5,111 nt of DNA from JBBQUP01 sp038212305 (GCA_038212305.1 JBBQUP010000150.1:1-5111), one strand, 5' to 3'; shown: positions 1 through 4,978, counted from the first letter of the stretch. The notes: generated by a model not told the origin, from the letters alone. Translations and numbers: made by a program.

Positions 1-213
1 TATATTCATAACAATCATTATTGTTTTTAAATCTTCTATTAAATGTTATTGAATTAACTCCTATAAATTTTTCCCTTGCAATCATTTGACAAAGGTAATT
101 ATATTATTCAAATTGGGAGACCTAAACGCCTATACCTATAATCTTAATTAATCATGTTAATTATACTCGCTTACGATATTGCAGAAACACTTAACTTGTT
201 AAGAAGGATAAAT
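1..213. other. AT-rich left flank, no supported gene
   Basis: No coding region is supported here. The stretch holds several short AT-rich inverted repeats: AACAAT/ATTGTT (10-15 and 20-25), TAATTAA/TTAATTA (145-151 and 157-163) and CTTAAC/GTTAAG (190-195 and 198-203). On the minus strand an ATG at 18-16 opens a frame that leaves the window after six codons, so a gene beginning here is possible but cannot be judged. The repeat array starts at about 214. Confidence 0.4.
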
Positions 214-246
214 AACTAAACGCAGAGGCAGAGAGACACCGAGGAG
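214..246. repeat. Purine-rich leading module, copy 1
   Basis: This begins aactaaacgcagaggcag and continues into gagacaccgagg. It recurs at 671-705 and 1156-1188, each time at the head of a repeat unit, which marks the unit boundary. Similar cgcagag-type repeats are, from memory, widespread in bacterial intergenic DNA. Confidence 0.7.
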
Positions 247-355
247 TAATAAAAGACTATCAGCTGATTAGGCTAATCGAAGATCGAAGTAGTCAATTTC
301 GCTAATTTTATTCAAAAAGCAGATTAATCATTTTTAATAACTTCACCCCCAAACA

Positions 356-660
356 CAGCTGCGAAGCATAAAACAAAAAAATCCTTATAAGGCGGAGTGC
401 TGTTTGAGTCAAGCGCAGCGGAACGAGTTCAGTCCGTCAAGCCTTTTTTGGTTACTTTTTTGGGCGCAAAAAAGTGATGAAGAGAATTGCGGAATACTAT
501 CCGACTGTTTATTCGAATCTCTAGTACGAGGTGAATCTCCTTACTTTTTGTCTTGATACAAAAAGTAACAAAAAAATCAAGAAAATCTGATGCTACAGCC
601 CACAGGCCTGCTCCTGCCCGCCAGATTTTCAGGCCAACGCACTTTCGCTACGCGAGTTGG
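356..660. repeat. Conserved repeat core, copy 1
   Basis: Aligned to copy 2 (841-1146) at a constant offset of 485 up to the variable hairpin, then with a one-base length change. By eye there are about 13 differences in the first 226 bases. Landmarks in order: palindrome CCTTATAAGG (383-392); a GGCGGA/TCCGTC pairing (391-396 with 433-438, one G.U); hairpin ACTTTTTTG/CAAAAAAGT (454-462, 467-475); hairpin TTACTTTTTGT/ACAAAAAGTAA (541-551, 558-568) with loop CTTGAT; ATCAAG (576-581), complementary to that loop; the variable hairpin (581-589, 622-630); and a conserved end ctttcgctacgcgagttgg (642-660). Confidence 0.85.
581..630. other. Variable-arm hairpin in repeat copy 1
   Basis: GAAAATCTG (581-589) is the exact reverse complement of CAGATTTTC (622-630), giving a 9-bp stem around a 32-base loop. 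At the homologous place in copy 2 the arms have a different sequence but are again perfectly complementary. The loop and the DNA 5' of the stem are far more conserved than the arms. The strand in which the structure acts, if any, is not known. Confidence 0.75.
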
Positions 661-670
661 GGATTTTAAG

Positions 671-705
671 AACTAAACGCAGAGACAGTGTGACGCGGAG
701 GAACG
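671..705. repeat. Purine-rich leading module, copy 2
   Basis: aactaaacgcagagacag followed by tgtgacgcggagg. It is the second occurrence of the module at 214-246 and starts the second repeat unit ten bases after the first core ends. Confidence 0.7.
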
Positions 706-727
706 AAAAATATCAACCACGAATTAC

Positions 728-785
728 ACGAATCGAAGATGGACGGAGTCAATTTCACGAATTGAAGATTGATGGAGCCAAAAAA
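728..785. repeat. Two tandem 29-base repeats in the variable segment of unit 2
   Basis: Two consecutive units start with acgaat (728 and 757) and share GAAGAT and GGAG blocks, with about four mismatches over the first 25 bases. A further acgaat lies at 719-724. In unit 1 the corresponding segment (about 262-302) has the same GAAGAT...AGTCAATTTC stretch but is flanked by ctaat instead of cgaat. The flanking word is therefore changed while the inner piece is kept. Confidence 0.6.
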
Positions 786-840
786 GAAATTTTTTTATTA
801 AACGAGACAAACTAATTTAACAATACCGCACTATCAAAGA

Positions 841-1146
841 CAACTGCGAAGCATAAAACAAAAAATTCCTTATAAGGCGGAGTGCTGTTTGAGTCAAGCG
901 CAGCGGAACGAGTTCAGTCCGCCAAGCCTTTTTTGGTTACTTTTTTGGGCGCAAAAAAGTAATGAAGATAATTGCGGAATACGATCCGACTGTTTATTCA
1001 AATTTCTAGTGCGAGTTGAATATTCTTACTTTTTGTCTTGATACAAAAAGTAACAAAAAGATCAAGATGAAACGATGCTACAACCCACAAGCCATCTCCT
1101 GCTCGCCGTTTCATCATAGCCTACGCGCTTTCGCTACGCGAGTTGG
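841..1146. repeat. Conserved repeat core, copy 2
   Basis: This is the homologue of 356-660 and has every landmark at the same spacing: CCTTATAAGG (868-877); GGCGGA/TCCGCC (876-881 with 918-923, perfect here); TTACTTTTTTG/CAAAAAAGTAA (937-947, 952-962), two base pairs longer than copy 1's strict Watson-Crick stem; TTACTTTTTGT/ACAAAAAGTAA (1026-1036, 1043-1053) with loop CTTGAT; ATCAAG (1061-1066); the variable hairpin (1066-1074, 1107-1115); and the end ctttcgctacgcgagttgg (1128-1146). Confidence 0.85.
1066..1115. other. Variable-arm hairpin in repeat copy 2
   Basis: GATGAAACG (1066-1074) is the exact reverse complement of CGTTTCATC (1107-1115). Five of the eight inner positions differ from copy 1 in each arm, and all five are compensated on the other side. 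The 32-base loop keeps most of its sequence (atgctaca...ctcctgc). Confidence 0.75.
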
Positions 1147-1155
1147 CGATGAGGG

Positions 1156-1188
1156 ATTAAACGCGGAGGCAGTGAGACACCGAGATGA
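1156..1188. repeat. Purine-rich leading module, copy 3 (start of truncated unit)
   Basis: attaaacgcggaggcag followed by tgagacaccgag. This third module is followed only by a decayed counterpart of the variable segment (aaatat...cgaat, then a GAAGATT at about 1236). The conserved core is absent, so the third unit is truncated next to the 3' end of the antiporter gene. Confidence 0.65.
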
Positions 1189-1260
1189 AAATATAAATTG
1201 CGAATAAGAGATCGGCAAAGTTATTTAGGTGAATAGAAGATTTATGCGATACACAACAAT

Positions 1261-2208
1261 CTAAAACACAATTAAATATACCATGTAAGCCACATAAGTC
1301 GAAACAAAAACAACACCTTCGCCTCTTGTAATTTTACGCTTATGAAACACCATGGTGCTCAAAAACAATAACAAACTGGCAAATAAAGCCATCGAAATAT
1401 CAATATTAGCTGATGAATTAAGCGGTAATGGTTTTATTGTTGCAGTAATACCTAATATTAAAAACACATTTAAAATATTGGATCCAACCACATTGCCAAT
1501 TGCAATATCCGAATTCTTTTTATAGGCAGCTACCAACGAAGTAGCTAACTCGGGCAACGAAGTACCTAACGCCACAACCGTCAATCCTATAACGGCATCG
1601 CTCATGCCAAAATAGTGTGCAATAATTATGGCTCCATCTACAAAATATTTTCCTCCAAAATAAAGTGCAGTCATTCCTAACAACACAAATAAAATCGATT
1701 TCCAATTGGGTTGTAATTTAACATGCTCCACTTCAACATCCTTATCACTTGTGATTTGGAATGTGTAATACATAAATATGATGAAAAAACATAGGAAAAC
1801 AATACCATCAATTCTCGACAACATGTTGACAGAGCCATGATCGAAAAATATATCATTCCCACAAATACCAATAAGGAGTACAGCTAAAATACTAAGTGGA
1901 ATTTCTTTATACTGCGTATTTTTTTGAATCGTTAACGGATAAACGATTGCCGACAAGCCTAAAATCAATAGAATATTGGCAATATTACTCCCCAAAACAT
2001 TTCCAACAGCAATATCGGAATTTCCTTTTAAGGCAGATATAACACTAATTGCCAGTTCGGGAGTTGATGTGCCAATAGACACAATGGTTAAACCAATAAC
2101 CAAATCAGGAATTTGAAACCGTTTGGCTATAGACGAAGCTCCATCAACCAAAGCATGAGCACCTAACAACACAACAATTAAGCCTCCAATTAAAAATACA
2201 ATACTCAT
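1261..2208 (-). CDS. Calcium/sodium antiporter, CaCA superfamily (YrbG-like)
   Basis: This is an inner-membrane cation/Ca2+ exchanger of 315 residues, near the roughly 325 of E. coli YrbG. It has the two inverted alpha repeats that define the CaCA superfamily. Alpha-1 has GTSTPE (46-51) and GNVLGSN (69-75). Alpha-2 has GTSLPE (215-220) and GNVVGSN (238-244). The acidic residues of these motifs, E51 and E220, correspond to the ion-binding glutamates of the family. Residues 78 and 247, four after the GSN serines, are both Asn; from memory the archaeal NCX_Mj has Asp at the second place. Hydrophobic segments fit about ten membrane helices, split by a polar loop near 152-170 (SDKDVEVEH). The start is fixed: an in-frame TGA directly precedes the ATG. 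There is no clear Shine-Dalgarno. It lies downstream of tRNA-His but behind a terminator, so it probably has its own promoter. The true physiological ion cannot be told from sequence. Confidence 0.93.
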   Translation of the reverse strand: MSIVFLIGGLIVVLLGAHALVDGASSIAKRFQIPDLVIGLTIVSIGTSTPELAISVISALKGNSDIAVGNVLGSNIANILLILGLSAIVYPLTIQKNTQYKEIPLSILAVLLIGICGNDIFFDHGSVNMLSRIDGIVFLCFFIIFMYYTFQITSDKDVEVEHVKLQPNWKSILFVLLGMTALYFGGKYFVDGAIIIAHYFGMSDAVIGLTVVALGTSLPELATSLVAAYKKNSDIAIGNVVGSNILNVFLILGITATIKPLPLNSSANIDISMALFASLLLFLSTMVFHKRKITRGEGVVFVSTYVAYMVYLIVF

Positions 2209-2300
2209 TCAGATTAAATATTGATGCTTAAATAAACATAACGATGCGTCAATAGGCATCATTATAAAGATAATCAACTTTGCAATGTAAAACCTAATAA

Positions 2301-2340
2301 TAAAAACAAATGCAGCATCTTGATATACAAGATACTGCAT
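2301..2340 (-). terminator. Intrinsic terminator of tRNA-His
   Basis: Read on the minus strand, the stem pairs ATGCAG-T-ATCTTG (2340-2328) with CAAGAT-G-CTGCAT (2322-2310) around a five-base loop, followed by a T-rich run (TTGTTTTTATT). It starts eight bases beyond the last tRNA base. On the minus strand the single imperfect position is a U.G wobble, so all 13 positions pair. On the plus strand it would be a C-A mismatch, which favours a minus-strand role. Confidence 0.75.
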
Positions 2341-2347
2341 TCTTAGG

Positions 2348-2422
2348 GGTGAAGGACCGGGTTTGAACCGGCGACCTCTGGAACCACAATCCAGCGCTCT
2401 AACCAACTGAGCTACAATCACC
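2348..2422 (-). tRNA. tRNA-His (anticodon GUG)
   Basis: The minus strand folds as a full cloverleaf. The D stem is GCTC/GAGC, the anticodon stem CTGGA/TCCAG with loop TTGTGGT (anticodon GTG, plus-strand positions 2385-2387), the variable loop AGGTC, and the T stem GCCGG/CCGGT with loop TTCAAAC. The histidine identity elements are present: an encoded extra G at -1 (position 2422) opposite C73 (2348). CCA is not encoded; the next bases read CCT, so it would be added after transcription. The acceptor arms GTGATTG and CCTTCAC give apparent mismatches at pairs 5-68 (U-U) and 6-67 (U-C). All other features are standard, so I treat it as functional. Confidence 0.93.
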
Positions 2423-2440
2423 ATTTTTGCTTATTGCGAT

Positions 2441-2473
2441 GCAAAGATAATGGTAAATCTTTTAAATTTGCAA
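2441..2473 (-). promoter_or_regulatory. Bacteroidota-type promoter of tRNA-His
   Basis: On the minus strand TTG (2473-2471) is followed by a 21-base spacer and TATCTTTGC (2449-2441). This fits the primary Bacteroidota consensus TTG-N19-23-TAnnTTTGY exactly. Transcription would begin near 2435, about 13 bases before the tRNA 5' end at 2422. Confidence 0.7.
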
Positions 2474-2480
2474 GACAGGT

Positions 2481-2514
2481 AAAAAAAAACCGTTGATTTT
2501 TATGATTTTTCAAC
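2481..2514 (-). terminator. Possible weak intrinsic terminator
   Basis: On the minus strand GTTGA and TCAAC (2514-2510 and 2496-2492) form a 5-bp stem with a 13-base AT-rich loop, then GG and nine consecutive T (2489-2481). The stem is short, so this is tentative. Its position just after a small minus ORF and just before the tRNA promoter is suitable for a terminator. Confidence 0.3.
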
Positions 2515-2541
2515 AATACATCTGCCAATCAATTAATTACA

Positions 2542-2670
2542 CTAAAAATATTGTAAACATTCCTTTAAAACAGCATCTAATGAAGCATCAATAAATAAAA
2601 AACGCATATAATTCACAGGAAAAAATGATACTTTACCATTATCAATACAACGTAAAATGAAACGAGCCAT
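2542..2670 (-). CDS. Possible small hypothetical ORF, 42 residues
   Basis: The ORF runs from ATG at 2670 to TAG at 2542, with an in-frame TAA nine codons upstream of the ATG. The product begins MARFILRCIDNGKVSFFPV and ends KECLQYF. It is rich in hydrophobic and aromatic residues and has no signal peptide I recognise and no known family. In its favour are an unremarkable amino acid mix and a T-run hairpin about 30 bases past the stop. Against it are its short length, the absence of a recognisable promoter or ribosome site, and the ease with which such ORFs arise in AT-rich DNA. It could also be the remnant of a longer gene. Confidence 0.2.
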   Translation of the reverse strand: MARFILRCIDNGKVSFFPVNYMRFLFIDASLDAVLKECLQYF

Positions 2671-2745
2671 TAGCGAAATACTCTCACACGAGGATAATTA
2701 TACTGGCGAGTTCCATCTGGCAACAAAAAAACAAAATATAAACAA

Positions 2746-3432
2746 ATGAAATATTTCCCTTTTAATCCTGAGGTAGATTTTAAAATTAAAGAATTACTAA
2801 ATCTTATTAATCTTCGCAAGAATGGAGAAACAGCTTCTGTAATGAATTCGAATGGTATTACGTACAAAAAAAACTTTGGCGTTTCCATATCACATCTCGA
2901 ATCAATTGCTGCCAGCCATGTTGTTAGTTTTGATGTATGCGAAAGATTGTGGTATATGGAGATACGAGAAACCATGATTTTAGCGACCCTTCTTGTATCG
3001 CAAAACAATCTAAATTTCGAAACTACCTGTAATTGGAGCCAATTAGTTGTCAACGAAGATATTGCTCGCCACAGTGCAAAAAATTTATTCTCTCAACTAA
3101 ACTATTCAACTAAACTAGCAACCTACCTTTTAACCACACATTCACATTATCAAAAGGTATTGGCTGTTTACATCTTGGCAGGTGCTATTAAACGCCAGTC
3201 AATTATGCTTATAGATGTAATTTCTGCTGTTGATTCTCAAATCCTTAACTCGAATTATTGGAATTCTCACATACCTGTTACTCCAATTTCGTTTATAATG
3301 CAACAAATTATACGCTATTCATCTGAAGGCAAGGCATTTGCCAACCGTCATGAAAGTTTACTTCGTAATTTCGCAGACCCAAGATGGCATTTAATTGCAG
3401 AAAATATACACACTGAAAGTCTTTATAGCTGA
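2746..3432 (+). CDS. AlkD-like HEAT-repeat protein, DNA alkylation repair family
   Basis: This 228-residue soluble, helix-rich protein resembles the Bacteroidota branch of the DNA alkylation repair (AlkD-like) family. These HEAT-repeat proteins wrap duplex DNA, and characterised AlkD enzymes remove alkylated purines. The best diagnostic segments are YKKNFGVSISHLESIA (40-55), matching the family's Y-x-x-x-x-G-V-x-x-x-x-L-x-x-I-A pattern, and LWYMEIRETMILATLLV (68-84), matching its LW-x-x-x-I-R-E-x-x-I-L-A-T-L helix. NWSQLVVNEDIA (96-107) and NLFSQL (113-118) fit the next repeat. I could not place the catalytic Asp or the Arg of classical AlkD, so glycosylase activity is uncertain. The ATG at 2746 follows an A-rich leader without Shine-Dalgarno, as is common in Bacteroidota. 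A 30-codon ORF ends by overlapping this start (ATGA). The PLP enzyme gene follows on the same strand after 76 bases. Family assignment rests on recalled motif patterns, not alignment. Confidence 0.72.
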   Translation: MKYFPFNPEVDFKIKELLNLINLRKNGETASVMNSNGITYKKNFGVSISHLESIAASHVVSFDVCERLWYMEIRETMILATLLVSQNNLNFETTCNWSQLVVNEDIARHSAKNLFSQLNYSTKLATYLLTTHSHYQKVLAVYILAGAIKRQSIMLIDVISAVDSQILNSNYWNSHIPVTPISFIMQQIIRYSSEGKAFANRHESLLRNFADPRWHLIAENIHTESLYS

Positions 3433-3463
3433 AAATCATTTTATTCTGCATAAAAATCATTTT
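3432..3463. repeat. Two AAAATCATTTT boxes 21 bases apart
   Basis: Identical 11-mers occur at 3432-3442 and 3453-3463, between the two plus-strand genes. Each is a palindrome around a central C (AAAAT/ATTTT), and the 21-base period places them on the same helix face. This could be an operator upstream of the PLP enzyme gene, or just low-complexity AT-rich DNA. Confidence 0.35.
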
Positions 3464-3508
3464 TTCATACGTTGGGAATAAACATATTTGATCCAAAATA
3501 ATTTATCG

Positions 3509-4978
3509 ATGAACCCTTTGGAGGACTATTTTAATGCATTTCGCAAAAACATAATTGGAAACAATACAACAATTGAAACGCCCTACGGCAATAAACCTTT
3601 AATTTATGCCGATTGGATTGCAAGTGGCCGATTATATCAGCCTATTGAAGAACTGATTTCGCATAAAATAGGGCCATTTGTTGGAAATACTCATTCCGAA
3701 TCGAGTGATACAGGAATGATTATGACCAACATTTATAACCTTTCGCATCAAATAATTAAAAAACATGTCAATGCCTCATGCAGCGATTTTATAATTACTT
3801 CGGGAACTGGCATGACAGGTGTAATAAACAAATTACAACGAATTCTTGGATTACGAGTACCTGAGCAAGCTCGAAAATACTACCATCTTCCTGCCAATGA
3901 TCGACCAGTTGTATTTTTGACACACATGGAACACCATTCGAATCACACCTCATGGCTCGAAACACATGCAGATGTTGTAGTAATTGAACCCGATGAAAAC
4001 TTGCTGGTTAGTCCCAACTCGCTTCGAACAGAAATTGAAAAATATAAAAACAGAACCTTTAAAATTGGTTCCTTCACCGCTTGTTCAAATGTATCGGGTA
4101 TAAAAACACCCTACTACGAGTTAGCCCGAATTATGCACGAAAATGGAGGATTTTGTTTTATTGATTTTGCGGCTTCGGCTCCTTATGTAGAGATTAACAT
4201 GCATCCAACCAATCCTTTGGAGCAATTAGATGCCATATTTTTTTCGCCACACAAGTTTTTAGGAGGCCCTGGAAGTTCGGGTGTTGTTGTGTTTAATTCG
4301 GCACTTTATCACAATCTTTCTCCCGACGATTCGGGAGGTGGTACTGTAGACTGGACAAACCGCTGGGGTAAATACAAATACATTGAAGATATTGAAGCAC
4401 GCGAAGATGCTGGCACACCTGGATTTTTGCAATGTATAAAAGTCGCATTGGTAATAAAACTGAAAGAAAAGATGGGAATTCGTGAAATAGAACAACGCGA
4501 AAACCAATTAGTAAACAAAGTAGTTAGCGAGTTTCGAAAAATAAAAGGATTATCGATTTTGGCAGATATTGATGTGGATAGAATTGGAGCTATATCGTTT
4601 TATATTACCGATATCCATTTTAATTTAGTAGTTCGATTATTAAACGATCGCTTTGGCATTCAGGTGCGCGGAGGTTGCTCATGTGCAGGTACTTATGGCC
4701 ATTACTTATTACATGTAGATTATTACACCTCAACAAATATTACGCGTAAAATCGACATGGGCGACCTATCCGAAAAACCAGGATGGGTAAGGTTATCGCT
4801 TCATCCAACAATGACAGACAATGAAGCGGATTACATTATAAATGCTGTATCGCAAATTGCAGAGAACCATTTAAAGTGGCAAAACGATTACGATTATATT
4901 CCTCGCAAAAACGATTTCATACATAAAAAATCGACTCCGAAAAAACCCGATGACTATTTAAGCTGGCTTGAGTTTTAA
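3509..4978 (+). CDS. Class V aminotransferase-fold PLP-dependent enzyme, cysteine desulfurase-like
   Basis: This is a cytosolic fold-type I PLP enzyme of 489 residues, longer than SufS or IscS (about 400) because of internal insertions and a C-terminal tail. Visible motifs: YADWIASGRLY (33-43), the N-terminal substrate-side segment; SGTGMTG (98-104), the phosphate-binding turn; THMEHHSN (138-145), like the SufS EHHxN segment that stacks on PLP; FIDFAASAPY (217-226), with D219 for the pyridine nitrogen; SPHKFLGGPGSSG (246-258), with K249 as Schiff-base lysine; and RGGCSCAG (387-394). In the last, R387 aligns with the substrate carboxylate Arg and C392 with the SufS active-site Cys, and C390 makes a CxC pair. 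A desulfurase, lyase or epimerase reaction is possible; the substrate is unknown. No suf or isc genes adjoin it. I chose ATG 3509: the frame extends to a TTG at 3488, but the extra seven residues add nothing conserved. Upstream are two AAAATCATTTT boxes and a near-consensus CATATTTG (3483-3490). Confidence 0.88.
   Translation: MNPLEDYFNAFRKNIIGNNTTIETPYGNKPLIYADWIASGRLYQPIEELISHKIGPFVGNTHSESSDTGMIMTNIYNLSHQIIKKHVNASCSDFIITSGTGMTGVINKLQRILGLRVPEQARKYYHLPANDRPVVFLTHMEHHSNHTSWLETHADVVVIEPDENLLVSPNSLRTEIEKYKNRTFKIGSFTACSNVSGIKTPYYELARIMHENGGFCFIDFAASAPYVEINMHPTNPLEQLDAIFFSPHKFLGGPGSSGVVVFNSALYHNLSPDDSGGGTVDWTNRWGKYKYIEDIEAREDAGTPGFLQCIKVALVIKLKEKMGIREIEQRENQLVNKVVSEFRKIKGLSILADIDVDRIGAISFYITDIHFNLVVRLLNDRFGIQVRGGCSCAGTYGHYLLHVDYYTSTNITRKIDMGDLSEKPGWVRLSLHPTMTDNEADYIINAVSQIAENHLKWQNDYDYIPRKNDFIHKKSTPKKPDDYLSWLEF

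Larger units (their letters stand above)
214..1250. repeat. Array of two full and one truncated unit of a modular non-coding repeat
   Basis: Two long units lie in direct orientation, followed by the start of a third. Each begins with a purine-rich module (aaacgcagaggcag-like, at 214, 671 and 1156), continues with a variable segment containing a GAAGAT motif, and then carries a conserved core of about 305 bases (356-660 and 841-1146). The third unit has only the first module and a decayed stretch to about 1250. No frame is open across both copies, so I read this as non-coding. The multiplicity and inverted repeats suggest a dispersed Bacteroidota repeat family, possibly spread by an enzyme encoded elsewhere. 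No transposase is present in the window. Function is unknown. Confidence 0.8.
2423..2745. other. Intergenic region between divergent tRNA-His and the alkD-like gene
   Basis: This 323-base stretch holds the tRNA promoter, a weak minus-strand terminator-like element (2481-2514), a 42-codon minus ORF (2542-2670) and a 30-codon plus ORF (2657-2749) that overlaps the start of the alkD-like gene. No good TAnnTTTG box was found upstream of the alkD-like start; TACTTTAC near 2629 is a poor match. Confidence 0.6.

Noticed and set aside
89..97. Minus-strand TACCTTTGT, a perfect TAnnTTTGY box
   Set aside because: The nearest upstream TTG (111-109) is only 11 bases away rather than 19-23, and a few such boxes are expected by chance in AT-rich DNA of this length. 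It could still serve a gene starting at 18 and leaving the window.
1016..1207. 63-residue plus-strand ORF beginning with TTG and including CYNPQA
   Set aside because: It lies inside the second repeat core and reads through its hairpins. The same frame in the first copy hits TGA at the variable arm, so it is not conserved as protein.
214..1250. CRISPR array or insertion sequence
   Set aside because: The units are hundreds of bases long with no short regular repeats and spacers, and no transposase, integrase or cas-like coding sequence exists in the window.
2243..2260. GATGC/GCATC inverted repeat upstream of the antiporter gene
   Set aside because: Only five bases per arm with no second supporting feature; it may be chance.
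2209..2424. 71-residue minus-strand ORF (MVIVAQLVRALDCGSRG...)
   Set aside because: Its N-terminal half is a translation of the tRNA-His gene, a familiar spurious protein, and the rest crosses the terminator.
2670..3053. 127-residue minus-strand ORF
   Set aside because: It is antisense to the alkD-like gene, whose product has recognisable family motifs; this frame has none.
3308..3496. 62-residue minus-strand ORF across the gap between the two plus-strand genes
   Set aside because: It is a shadow of the alkD-like 3' end with no recognisable motif.
3488..3508. TTG start extending the PLP enzyme by seven residues
   Set aside because: The ATG at 3509 is a stronger start and the added residues (MIQNNLS) show no conserved feature.
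4259..4518. Two overlapping minus-strand ORFs
   Set aside because: Both are antisense to the strongly supported PLP enzyme, within its most conserved part.
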